Source: UBA6663 sp044226485 (GTDB taxonomy: Bacteria; Chloroflexota; Anaerolineae; Anaerolineales; UBA6663). Taken from it: 64,000 nucleotides of DNA. The notes under the pieces are model-generated. The model did no database searches and was not told the origin of the DNA. It saw only the letters and a program-made list of their open reading frames with translations. The stretch's first letter is position 1. The number at the start of each line of letters is the position of its first letter. Location: the NCBI GenBank assembly GCA_044226485.1, contig JBGAGY010000008.1, forward strand, positions 124,001-188,000. Reading direction: 5' to 3'. The translations under genes and the position numbers were made by a program. Below, piece by piece: positions 23,742-33,600 of this stretch.

Positions 23742-24620
23742 CTACCGCCAGGTCGGCACACGCGCCGCAATGCGTTCGTCACCCAGCTCTTTGCAGAGCG
23801 TCTCGAGCCGACGGTCGGCGCCTCTCCATTTCAAGTCGGCGAGCTTCTCCTGAAGGGGCACGTCCTGACGCAGCGTCGACAGCGTTCGAAACAGCAGCGC
23901 TTCGTCCTTGCGCTCGACCAACACCTCGGCCAGCCGCGCCGCCCGGCCCGGGGAGAGCGCTTTCACGTTCCACGCCGTGCTGTCTTTGGGGATTTTCTCG
24001 AGTTTGCCGAACCGCTGCAACACGGCCGAGGCCGTCTTAGCGCCCCAACCGGGCAGGCCCGGATAACCGTCGGCCGCGTCGCCGACAAGAGCCAGCCAAT
24101 CCGGGATCGAGACCGGCGGCACTCCGAACTTCTCGACGATGCCGGGCTCGTCGAGCACGATTTCGCGCCGCCTGTCCCAACAGACGATGCGTTGCCCTGA
24201 CACCAGCTGAGCCAGGTCTTTGTCGGGGGAGCACAACACGATCTGTTCGACCGAAGCGGTGTTCTTGAAGCGCTTGACGGCGGTGGCCAGGGCGTCGTCG
24301 GCTTCGAACTCGACCATCGGCCACACCACGATGCCGAGCGCGGCCACAGCTTCTTCAGCCAACGGAAACTGAGCCAACAGATCCGGATCGACTCCTTCGC
24401 CTGTTTTGTAACCGGCGTACAGGCTGTTGCGAAACGACTCGATGACGTGATCGAAGGCGCAGGCGATGTGGGTCACGCCCGGCGAGGTGACGAGCATCAG
24501 CAGGCTCCGAACGAGCCCGAGCGTCGCGCCGACCTGGCGACCGTCTGGCGCCTGCTTGGGCGGCGCACCGAAGTGATTGCGGAACAGCTCGTAGGTTCCA
24601 TCCACCAGGTGGATTTTCAT
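23742..24620 (-). CDS. Stand-alone 5'-3' exonuclease (FEN / Pol I N-terminal domain type)
   Basis: The 292-residue protein carries the metal-binding acidic residues of flap nucleases: HLVDGTYELFRNHF, ACAFDHVIESFRN, VEFEADDALATAV, VLCSPDKDLAQLV, and the helix-three-turn-helix segment VGDAADGYPGLPGWGAKTASAVL. The tail (LFRTLSTLRQDVPL) is also typical. The protein has only the nuclease domain, with no polymerase. Such solo FENs process RNA primers or flaps and often supplement a Pol I. GAGGCGACAACC precedes the ATG. The gene is alone on its strand between convergent and tandem neighbours. Confidence 0.92.
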   Translation of the reverse strand: MKIHLVDGTYELFRNHFGAPPKQAPDGRQVGATLGLVRSLLMLVTSPGVTHIACAFDHVIESFRNSLYAGYKTGEGVDPDLLAQFPLAEEAVAALGIVVWPMVEFEADDALATAVKRFKNTASVEQIVLCSPDKDLAQLVSGQRIVCWDRRREIVLDEPGIVEKFGVPPVSIPDWLALVGDAADGYPGLPGWGAKTASAVLQRFGKLEKIPKDSTAWNVKALSPGRAARLAEVLVERKDEALLFRTLSTLRQDVPLQEKLADLKWRGADRRLETLCKELGDERIAARVPTWR

Positions 24621-24660
24621 GGTTGTCGCCTCGCTCGCGGTTTGGCCGGGTCGTCACACG

Positions 24661-24684
24661 AAAAGACGCCGCAGAAGCGGCGTC
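24661..24684 (-). terminator. Rho-independent terminator downstream of the second receiver gene
   Basis: An 8-bp perfect GC-rich stem, GACGCCGC/GCGGCGTC (24665-24672 with 24677-24684), with an AGAA loop, is followed on the minus strand by TTTT. It lies 62-85 bases past the stop of the receiver gene at 24746-25171 and upstream of the exonuclease start. Confidence 0.75.
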
Positions 24685-24745
24685 ATACGATCGGACGGCT
24701 CCCGTGATGGAGCCCCATGTTACGCGATATGGCCGGTGCCGGCTA

Positions 24746-25171
24746 CTAGGCTTTGTGGTCGGCGGCCGGGAGGTCGGCGCTCAGATACTTGCCGCCCGTG
24801 GTCACGGTGCGGATCGCCTGGATCAATTCCTCCGGAGCGGTTTCTTTTCTCAAATAGCCCGACGCGCCCAGCTTGAGGCTTGTCTTCACATATCCGGGAT
24901 CCGAATGCATGCTCAGCATGATGATGGGCAGGGCGGGCTGTTCGCGATTGAGTTCACGCAACACTTCGAGACCCGTCATCTCGGGCATGGTGATGTCGAG
25001 CACCACGACGTCCCATTGTTGCGCCCGAGCTTTTTCCACAGCTTCGCGACCGTTGCTGGCCTCTTCAACGAAGGCGTTGGCAGCGCCTTCCCGCAAGATC
25101 TCTCGAAGTCCTTTTCGGACGATCGCATGATCATCGGCGATGAGTATTCGAAGCACTGAAGCGTTCATCAT
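24746..25171 (-). CDS. Receiver-only response regulator of NarL/FixJ ancestry (second copy)
   Basis: A 141-residue receiver with ADDH, phosphoacceptor D59 in VVVLDITMPEMTG, LSMHSDPGYVKTSLKLGASGYLRKETAPEEL and a short tail (SADLPAADHKA) replacing the LuxR-type HTH. It is visibly the closest relative of the receiver at 11824-12231 and stops at the same point after the receiver fold. The tail differs, which suggests either two separate losses of the HTH or an old bare-receiver lineage. It has its own terminator and a 285-base upstream gap holding an inverted repeat. An output by protein-protein contact, or a phosphate-sink role, is inferred. Confidence 0.9.
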   Translation of the reverse strand: MMNASVLRILIADDHAIVRKGLREILREGAANAFVEEASNGREAVEKARAQQWDVVVLDITMPEMTGLEVLRELNREQPALPIIMLSMHSDPGYVKTSLKLGASGYLRKETAPEELIQAIRTVTTGGKYLSADLPAADHKA

Positions 25172-25334
25172 GTTTGGACCTTAACTTCCCAATCTCGTCT
25201 ACCATGACCTGTAAGCTCACAAGCGATACCGATAGATGAATACTTCTCAACTCCTCGATCCGCCGTCATCACCGACATCCGGGTGCTCAAATGGAACCGA
25301 GCGTGGGCAGTCTGTAGGACAAAGCCATCAGTTA

Positions 25335-25366
25335 GCACAATCGATTCGGCAGTGCCAGGATTGTGC
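25335..25366. promoter_or_regulatory. Perfect 8-bp inverted repeat upstream of the second receiver gene
   Basis: GCACAATC (25335-25342) and GATTGTGC (25359-25366) are separated by 16 bases. The site is about 165-195 bases upstream of the receiver start codon. On the minus strand the right arm lies within TTGGCACAATCCTGGCA, which also resembles a sigma-54 -24/-12 element (GG-N10-GC). Operator or promoter; not decided. Confidence 0.35.
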
Positions 25367-25456
25367 CAAAATACCCCGGGATAAGTGTCGGATTCGTCTC
25401 TTTCAGGCGTCAGACGGTTCCTACACACCGACCTCGTTTTGGCGGGCATGCTGGCA

Positions 25457-25858
25457 TCAGGGTCGCTTCTTTCCGGCGTTGGTTGCCTCAAAAGTACGAA
25501 CGACTTTGGGTGGCGCCAGGCAGCGCCAGGCATCGGTGAGCAATTCGCGCAAGGGTTGGGCCTGGATAGCTGCCAGTCGCACGAGGACGGCCGGAAAGCC
25601 GTTGTAGTGCGGCTCCGTGAAGCAGGCCTCAGGCAGGGCAGCCAGCCACCGGTCCTTTTCCTCGAGATCGCGCACGCGAATAGCCAGGACGCTGCGGTTT
25701 GGCCTGCGAGGCTTTTTCGGATCGACCCGCTCCATCCACACCCAGGCAAGACCCCGCGGCTTGCCCTGGCTCAGCACGGAAAACGACGAGCCGTCTGCGT
25801 CAGCCGAAGTCTCCGGTAGCCGCGCCACGATCCGACGGACGTCTGTGAGAGTCGCCAT
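25457..25858 (-). CDS. MmcQ/YjbR-family protein
   Basis: The 133-residue protein starts MATLTDVRRIVARLPE, followed by the family's SFSVLSQGKPRGLAWVW, LAIRVRDLEEKDRWLAALPEACF, the characteristic FTEPHYNGFPAVLVRL and a C-terminal LLTDAWRCLAP. The frame extends upstream to 26311, but that extension is the shadow of the next gene. MmcQ/YjbR proteins have a CyaY-like fold and are thought to bind DNA. The DUF4385 gene starts upstream on the same strand with a 7-base gap, so the two are probably an operon. Confidence 0.85.
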   Translation of the reverse strand: MATLTDVRRIVARLPETSADADGSSFSVLSQGKPRGLAWVWMERVDPKKPRRPNRSVLAIRVRDLEEKDRWLAALPEACFTEPHYNGFPAVLVRLAAIQAQPLRELLTDAWRCLAPPKVVRTFEATNAGKKRP

Positions 25859-25865
25859 GCCCGTA

Positions 25866-26387
25866 TCACGATCGCCGTGTCGCGCCCCGCGAGCGGCTTG
25901 TCGCTCGGCGCGCTCCGGGCTCCGCCCCCTGGCTGGTGGTCTCGAAGGTCTTGCGATGTTCGGTACGCAGCGCCCGGTATACGCGATCGTCCTTGGTCTT
26001 CTGCCAGCTGGCGTAGAAGATCTCGGCTGCCTCGGCCTTCTCGGGATCTTCATCGCGCGGCAGAATGGTCGAACCATCAGCGGCGTACTTCCTGCCTGAT
26101 CGGTGATTGGCATAGCGGCGCGAGCGCGTGTAGCCCATCTGCAGGAACTTTCGCGCCATATCCATCCCGACGAAATCGCCGGCCGCCTTGTATTCCAGGA
26201 ACATGCGGTAAATCTTGTTCGATGAACGGCGCGCGAGGGTGGGGGTCTTGAACCTCCAATGAGGCAGGATCTCGCTCTTGTAAGGCTCGACCCGCAGCAC
26301 CCCTTGCTCACCTCTGCCGACGCGGTAGAGATCCGGCCTTTTTCGATAATCGATCTCCAGCGGGTCGGACGGATCGTTGGACGGCAT
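25866..26387 (-). CDS. DUF4385-family protein
   Basis: A 173-residue basic protein. DYRKRPDLYRVGRGEQGVL, VEPYKSEILPHWRFKTP and FLEYKAAGDFVGMDMARKFLQMGYTRSRRYAN are the conserved blocks of DUF4385. The C-terminal 20 residues are rich in R, S and A and look unstructured. Function is unknown; the basic charge and the neighbouring MmcQ-like gene make a nucleic-acid role possible. The ATG at 26387 is chosen because a longer version adds 17 residues outside the family's usual start. Confidence 0.8.
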   Translation of the reverse strand: MPSNDPSDPLEIDYRKRPDLYRVGRGEQGVLRVEPYKSEILPHWRFKTPTLARRSSNKIYRMFLEYKAAGDFVGMDMARKFLQMGYTRSRRYANHRSGRKYAADGSTILPRDEDPEKAEAAEIFYASWQKTKDDRVYRALRTEHRKTFETTSQGAEPGARRATSRSRGATRRS

Positions 26388-26568
26388 CGGAGAGATTCTA
26401 TTCCCTATCGCGTTTGACGACCAATGACCGTGGCCCATGACCCGAAATCCAGGAGAGCGAAGTGCGGCCCGGCCTGCGTGATTCGTTGAAGGAATTGTCG
26501 ATATCGAGCCTTAGCTCGCGCGATCACGCTAAAATGTCCGTCTCGTGAGTGAGTTGACGGAGATGCAC

Positions 26569-27144
26569 ATGTCAGAGAGCCCCTCATCCTTCGACAGACT
26601 GGCCGACGTGTATGACGGCTGGCAGGGATACCAGACCAGCCTCGTGCATGCGGTGGAGACCCTTTCAGCTGACCAGCTCCGCTGGCGTCCCGGACCACAG
26701 GCTCAGTCGATCGGCGAGGTTGTGCGCCACATCAGCCTCGGGCGTGTGACGTGGTTCGCGCGCATGGACGCGCCGGGGAGCGCCGATGTGTGCGCCGCGA
26801 TCCCGGAGTGGGAGGTTGACGGTGATGGAAACAAAGACGTCGTCGAACGAGCGCTGCCCATCACCGATAACGCAACTGACCTCGTGAAGTGGCTCGAGTT
26901 GACCTGGAGCATGATCGGGACGACGTTGAAGACCTGGACGGTCGCCGACCTCTCGCGGACATACAACCACCGTTGGAACGGCCAGGTGTATCGGGTCTCA
27001 AATCAGTGGACGGTCTGGCGCATTCTCACGCACGACGTGCACCACGGCGGCGAGCTTTCGTTGATGCTGGGCCTGCAGGGGATCGAGGCCTTCGAGTTGA
27101 GCGGCCTGTTCGGGCACATCACGCTCCCGCCTCTGGCTGAGTGA
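26569..27144 (+). CDS. DinB-family protein
   Basis: The 191-residue protein has the four-helix DinB/YfiT pattern: SLVHAVETLSADQLRWRPG, VVRHISLGRVTWFARM, and RILTHDVHHGGELSLMLGL, with the histidines that form the family's metal site. DinB-like proteins include thiol-dependent transferases and damage-induced proteins of unknown function. The ATG at 26569 follows GGAG by six bases; the ATG at 26563 is too close to it. The next gene starts 47 bases downstream on the same strand. Confidence 0.85.
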   Translation: MSESPSSFDRLADVYDGWQGYQTSLVHAVETLSADQLRWRPGPQAQSIGEVVRHISLGRVTWFARMDAPGSADVCAAIPEWEVDGDGNKDVVERALPITDNATDLVKWLELTWSMIGTTLKTWTVADLSRTYNHRWNGQVYRVSNQWTVWRILTHDVHHGGELSLMLGLQGIEAFELSGLFGHITLPPLAE

Positions 27145-27191
27145 GCCGGCTCCCTTCACCGACGCGTTGCGATCTCCTCAAGGAGGTGCCG

Positions 27192-27677
27192 ATGGACGTG
27201 CGCAACTATTCCGAGATCGAAACGGAGTTCCTCGAACGGGTTCACCGGATGGTTTGGTGCAACGTCGCCACTGTCGATGGGCGGGGCAGACCGCGCTCGC
27301 GTCTGCTGCACCCGATCTGGGAAGGCCAGACCGGATGGATCGCCACGCACCGCCAATCGCACAAGAGCCGCCATCTCGCTCGAAATCCGTACGTCTCGCT
27401 GGCCTACATCACCGACATCCATCGGCCCGTCTATGTCGACTGTCGCGCGTCGTGGGTCGACGACCTGGGCGAGAAACGCAGGATCTGGGATCTCTTCAAG
27501 GCTGCGCCTCCGCCGATGGGCTTCGACCCCGCCCAGGACTTCGTGCGGCCCGACCATGAGGTCTTCGGATTGTTGCGTCTCGATCCCTGGCGGATCGCGC
27601 TCGTCAGTTTTCCGGCGGCGTCGCACGCCGAAGGCCAGCGGATCTGGCGGCGCCCTGAGGCCGACGCACTAGCTTGA
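27192..27677 (+). CDS. Pyridoxamine 5'-phosphate oxidase-like flavin-binding protein
   Basis: A 161-residue split-barrel protein: FLERVHRMVWCNVATVDGRGRPRSRLLHPIW is the N-terminal strand pair (given in outline), followed by WIATHRQSHKSRHLARNPYVSLAY, which matches the flavin-phosphate binding region of general-stress-26/PNPOx-like proteins, and GLLRLDPWRIALVSF. It probably binds FMN or F420. The start is well supported by AAGGAGGTG. The stop overlaps the end of the convergent giant kinase gene by 9 bases. Confidence 0.85.
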   Translation: MDVRNYSEIETEFLERVHRMVWCNVATVDGRGRPRSRLLHPIWEGQTGWIATHRQSHKSRHLARNPYVSLAYITDIHRPVYVDCRASWVDDLGEKRRIWDLFKAAPPPMGFDPAQDFVRPDHEVFGLLRLDPWRIALVSFPAASHAEGQRIWRRPEADALA

Positions 27678-30600
27678 GTCGGTGACCCTGTCGCGTGACG
27701 ACGCCTTGGCCAGCGGGATGCGGATGAGCACCGAGGTGCCGGCGCCGGGAGCGCTGGCGATTTCGAATTCGCCGGCCACGTGCTCGATGCGTTCCCGCAT
27801 CCCAAGCAGACCCAGCGATTTTCCGGTCTGGATCGCGCCAGGCTGAAGGCCGCGGCCATTGTCGACGACGCGAAGCACTGCCGCGTCGCCATCGCGCTCG
27901 ACTGTCGCCGAGACCTCGGTCGCCTGGGCATGGCGCGCGACGTTGGTCAACGACTCCTGGAAGACGCGGAAAACCGCGATGTTCGTCTCTTCGTCGATGC
28001 TCAGATCGTCGACGAGGACGTTGACGTTGCACACGATGCCCGTGCGCTTCTGGAACTCGCGCGCCTGCCATTCGAGCGCCGGCAGAAGGCCGAGGCTGTC
28101 GAGGATGGCCGGCCGCAACTCCGACGCGATGCGCCGTACCGTCTGCACTGTGTCGTCGATCAGGTTGCTGAGTTCCTGCAGTTCCTCGTCGTTGAGGCTC
28201 TCGTTGCGCCGGCGACGCAGCCCCGCCACCATCATCTTCATGCCCGTCAGGGTGCCGCCCATCTCGTCGTGGATCTCTTGAGCGATGTGTCGGCGCTCGA
28301 GTTCGCGGACGCGGTGTTGGTACGCGGCCAGCTGTCGCAACTCCTCCTGCGAATGACGCAGAGCCTCAGTTCGTTCGGCGACGCGCTCTTCGAGAGTGGC
28401 GTTCCACGTCTGAGCCTCGAGGTACAACCGGGCATTCTCGGCTGCCAGGGCCGCCCGACGGGCGAATTCTTCGGCCAGGGCCATGTCGTCGTTCGAGTAG
28501 CGCGGGGCCGGGTTCGCGCGCACCAGCGCCAGGACGCCATGGGCGCCGCGCCGCCCGAGCAGGGGCACGAAGATGTGCGAGTTGATCGGCAGTTCGCCGT
28601 CCGGGTCCGACGCCGTCCCGGTGAGTTGTTGAAGCACCGGTTGCCCGTCACGCAGGACACGGCCCAGGGGGCTGAAGGGATCGGTGAGGCGCGTGCGGTA
28701 CGACTGCTCGATGCGCTCGAGGTCCGCCGTCGTCGACGGATCCCCGTGCGCCCACGCCTTCACGATGAGTTCGCGATCGACTTGAGCCCAGACGATGGCG
28801 AAGTCGGCCAGCCCGGTGACGGCGGCCTGCACGGCTGCCTCGAACGTCTCTTGCTCGTCGAGCGAGCGGGCCAGCAGCTTGCTGGCGTCTGCCAGGAAGG
28901 TCGACGCGCGAGCGGCAGCATCGGCCGCGGCGCGCGCCTGCCGCTCGGCTTCGAGCAATCGCGCTCGTTCGAGCGCCTGCGCGCACTGAGCGGCAAGCGC
29001 TAGGAGCAGATCGCGGTCTTCGACTTCGAAGACGGCTGGCCCGGCGAAGCTGAGCTCGATTGCGCCGATGACGCGATCCGCCAACATCAGCGGAACGATG
29101 GCGCGAGCCAAACCGATGCTATCGGCGAGCGCTTCGGGGGCCTCTGCCCACACGGCGTTGCCTGTGGCGATCACGCGGGCCACGGGCGATGCCGCGCCGC
29201 CGCTTATGCGGATCGGCCCCTGCGTCGGCTCCACGGTAAACCCTCGCGCATGGGTCAGGCTGATGGACGAGCCGTCCTCGCTCACCACGAAGATGGCTCC
29301 GGCGTTGGCTCCGAGCGATGCCATGCTCGCCCGCACCGCTACTTCAAAGACCTGTTCTTGAGTCAGGGTCTGCGAAAGCATGGCTGTGACGGTTTGCAGA
29401 CGCGTGATGCGTTCTCGATCCGCTTCGGCCCTCGCTCGCGCGGTCTGTTCGTCACGGAAGTACGCGGCGTTTTCGATGGCCAGAGCGGCGCGCCGGGCGA
29501 CTTCGACGGCCAGGGCCACGTCCTCCTGGTCGAAGCTGCGGCCCGTGTCGAGGCGGGCCAGGCTCAAGGCTCCGAAGGTTCGATGCGCCGTGCGCAGCGG
29601 GACGATCAACAGCGTGCCAGGGCCGCTTGTCGCGAGTCCGGTGGCGACGTTCGGATCGTCGCTATCGGGCGGCGAGAAGCGCGTCAACTCCGGCTCGCTG
29701 CTGCGGATCACGGCGGGCGTGCCGTGCGAAGCGTTCGGAGAGAGCGGGTGTGTCTGGGCCAACGTCCACAGGAGCGGCTCGATCTCGGGATCCCGATGCG
29801 CCGCAGCGGCGAGCCGGATCGATCCGTCGGGCTGGGACAGGTTGAGCGTGCACCAATCAGCGATCGCGGGCACCGCCAGACGCACCACCTCCTGGAGGGT
29901 CCTTGAGACGTCGAGTGATTCGGTCAGCGCGCGTGTGGATTCGGCGAGGAACCAGGTCTGGTCGGCGGCGCGCTTGCGGGCCGTGATGTCGGTGAACGCT
30001 CCGAGCACGCCGACGATGCCGCGAGCGTCGCGCACCGGCGTGGTGCCCGCGAGCACAGATACTGATGAGCCGTCGCGGCGCCGCAGGCGAAAGTCGAATT
30101 CGTGGCTCTCACCGCGCAGATTTCCGGCGATACGCGCTCGCGCGGCTTCGCCGTCTTCAGGGAAGCAGAAGTCGGTCAGCGGTCGGCCGATCAGCTCGCC
30201 CGGCCCATAACCGAGCAGGTCGCCCAGATAGGCGTTGGCGAACTGCGTGATGCCCTCGCGATCGAGGAGCCAGACGCCGCGGTTGGTGGTCTGCGCCATC
30301 GAGCGGAAGCGCTCCTCGCTCTCGCGCAGGGCGACCTCCCATTGGTGGCGCTCGGTCAGGTCCGTCAGCGCGCCGACCACGCGCACCGCCTGGCCCTGCG
30401 CGTCGCGAGCAATCAGGGTCCGTTCGAGCACGTAGGCGTAATCGCCTTCGGTTCGCCGTATGCGGTACTCGAGCGTGCAGCCCGAGGCGCCTTCGCTGAT
30501 CGCCTGCGAGAGCGTCTTGAGAGCCAGATCGCGATCGGCGGGGTGAAGTCGAGCGCTCCAGAACGTCAGGTCGGCCGCGGCCTGGTCGCTTTCCGATAGG

Positions 30601-33600
30601 CCGAACTGCGCGATGAAGCTGTGATTGTGCCAGACCTTACCCGCGCGAATGTCCCAGTCGAAGATGGCGTCTTGGGTGGCGGCGCCCACCATCTGCAATC
30701 GTTCTTCACGCTCGCTCAGGTCGCGCAGCAGACGGGCGTTCTCGTAGGCGAGCCACGCGCGCTCGGTGACGGTGCGGATCAGATCGAGGTCGTCGTCGTC
30801 CCATTGGCGAGGCGCGTCGTGCGTCACCATCAGCGCGCCGACCCAGCGCCCTTCGCGCATGAGCGGCACAGCCACTCCTGACCGGATCGATCGTTCTTCT
30901 AACGAACGCGCATGGACCGCCGTGATCGGATCGACGCTCACATCGGGGATCGCGACCGTCCGGCCGGAGCTGAGATGCGCGCGCAACTTGCCCATGCCAA
31001 GCGCCCCAAGCGAACGAATCTCCTGCGACAGCGGCTGATCGGTGTCGACGAAGTCCACGACGCTGACGCCGAGGAAGGCAGCGAGGGCCTGGGAGGCCGT
31101 GGCGCGCACCGCCTCGGGATACACAGCCCTGTCGAGTTGTTCATGGAGTTCGGCCAGGAAGCGGCTGCGCGCTTCGCGGCGGAGCAGATCTGCCTCGGCG
31201 CGTTTGTGCTCAGTCATGTCGACCATGACCGCCACAATCGATCGGCGCTTGCCATCTCGATCGGTGATGGCCGACACGTTCTTGTCGATCCAGACGATCG
31301 ATCCGTCTGGGCGGATGTAGCGCTTTTGAATCGCGAAGGGCACGCCTTCGTCAACGAGGCGGCGTAGCGAGTCGACGGTCAGTTGCACGTCGTCGGGATG
31401 CGTGATGTCGTGCATGCGCATCTTGCCGACAAGGTCTTCACGCGCGTAGCCTGTGAGCTCGCAATACCGATCGTTGACGAACAAGTACTTGCCGGTCAGG
31501 TCGGTTTCGATGATGGCGCTGATGGTCTGGTTGACCAGAGCCCCTAGATGTTGGTCGGAGGCGCGGAGCGCCTCTTCGGCGTGGATACGTTCCATGGCGG
31601 CCCAGGTGCGTTCGGCCGTTTCCCTCACGACGGCTATCTCGTCACCCGTCCAGGCTCTGGGCTCGGATTGGACCAGGCACAGAATGGCTGCAAGCCTGCC
31701 CTCGCGCACCAGCGGGTAGGCGATGAAGGCGCCAATGCGGCCGGGCGCGAGATCCTTGAGATCCATGGGCGCGAGCCCTGGCTGAGAGGCAGCGTCGGCG
31801 ACCACGACCGGTCGCTCTGCGTCGAACTCCGAAAGAATGAAGGGGTTCAAGTCCCGCAGTCTGAAGCGCCGCGGGAGGTCAGTGGCCGCCGGCGACGCGT
31901 AGTCGTCATGGTTGGCGATCAGATGCTCGCCGTCCGACTCAACCTCGAAATAGCGAACGTGATCGGCACTCAGGTGCCGGCCAAGGATGTGGGCCGACGT
32001 CGTAATCAGGTCGCCAGCGCGGGTGAGCGGGCGTAGGGCATCGGACAGGCGCACGCGAAAGGCGTCGAGGTCGGCCGCGCGGCGGAGTTGTTCTTCGGCC
32101 CTGATGCGCTCATAACGCGCGGAGACGCGCTGGCCCACCTCGCGCACCAACTCGACTTCGTCTTCGCGCCAGGCCCGCGGGCGGCTGTCGTGAACGCCGA
32201 ACACGTAGCGCCGATCGCCGTCGATATGGAGCGGCACGCCCACGAAGGCACGCGCTGTGACCAGCCGGTCGCCGTTCGAAAAAGTGAGTGGGCTGCTCGA
32301 CAAGTCGTGGGCGACCATCGCGTCGCCGACGTTGGCTCGGGCCATCGCGTCCGCGATCGCCAGGTCTGAGATCTGGATCGTCTCGGGAACTCTGGCTGTG
32401 GCGGTCCCAGCCCAACGGCCTAAAAACGTTCCGGTGCCTTCTTTCGCGTTGAGCGCGAGGAATTCGCAGAACGGCGTCTTGAGATGCCGTTCGAGTATCC
32501 TTCCGACCGCTCGAGTGATCTCGGAGATCGTGCCGTAGCGCGCCAGCTCGTGAGTGATCTCAGCCAGCAGAGCCGCGTTCGCCTCGCGCCGTTTGCGCGT
32601 CGTCACGTCCTGGTACACGACGGCGACGCGCCGGTCGTCAGAAGCGCCGATCTTGAAGGCGAAGAAGTCGAACCATGCATCGAGCGGACCGGCGTATTCC
32701 TCGCGGCGTTCGCTCACGCCGGTTCGAGCGACGCGCCCGAACGTCTCGAACCAGGAAGCCTCGAGGGTGGGGCGCAGTTCACGAGCCGTGTGACCGACCA
32801 GCTGTTGGCCGACCATGCGCTCGGCGGCGGGATTCGCTTCGAGATACAGCGCGTCGATCGCTTTGCCCTGGTCGTCTAAGATCACGTCGAGGAGCACGTA
32901 GCCCTCGTCGATCGAGGCGAAGAGCGAGCGGTACTTCTCCTCCGACTCGCGGGTCACCATTTCGGCGCGGCGCCGGGCCGTGACGTCGCTGAAGATCAGG
33001 GCTACCTTGCGTTCGTGGGGTTTGCCGACGCGGGCGGCCTCGACGTCGAACACCCGGCCCATCGCCAGCGAGCCCATTTCGAAGCGCTCGGTGTCGCCCG
33101 TCTCGGCGATCTTCGCGTAACGCTCCACCCAGGCGTCCTCAAGCTCTGGCACCATCGATCGGGCTGTTCGCCCGACCGGGTTGAACAGCCCGGTATGTTG
33201 CTCAAACGTAGGATTGACTTCGAGGAACCGATAATCGACGGCGCGCCCATCGGCGTCGTAAAGCATCTCGAACACGCAGAAACCCTGATCGATGCTCTCG
33301 AGCAGGTTTCGATAGCGTGCCTCGCTGGCGCGGAGTTGCTCCTCGGCTTGCTTGCGATCGGTGATGTCCTGGAAGAACGCGATCGTGTAGAGGAGAGCGC
33401 CTTCCTCGCCGCGCACGCCGCGCGCCGTGAGCGCCACCCAGATCACTGAGCCGTTTTCGTGTCGCAGGCGGCGCTCGAGTTCGATATCGTCTGTCTCGCC
33501 GCGTGACAGCCGCTCGCGAAGCTCGATGTGCAGCGGGGTCTCGTCAGGATGGCTGAGCGCCTGCCAATCCAACGCCAGGAGCGCCTTCGGCGCGTAACCG

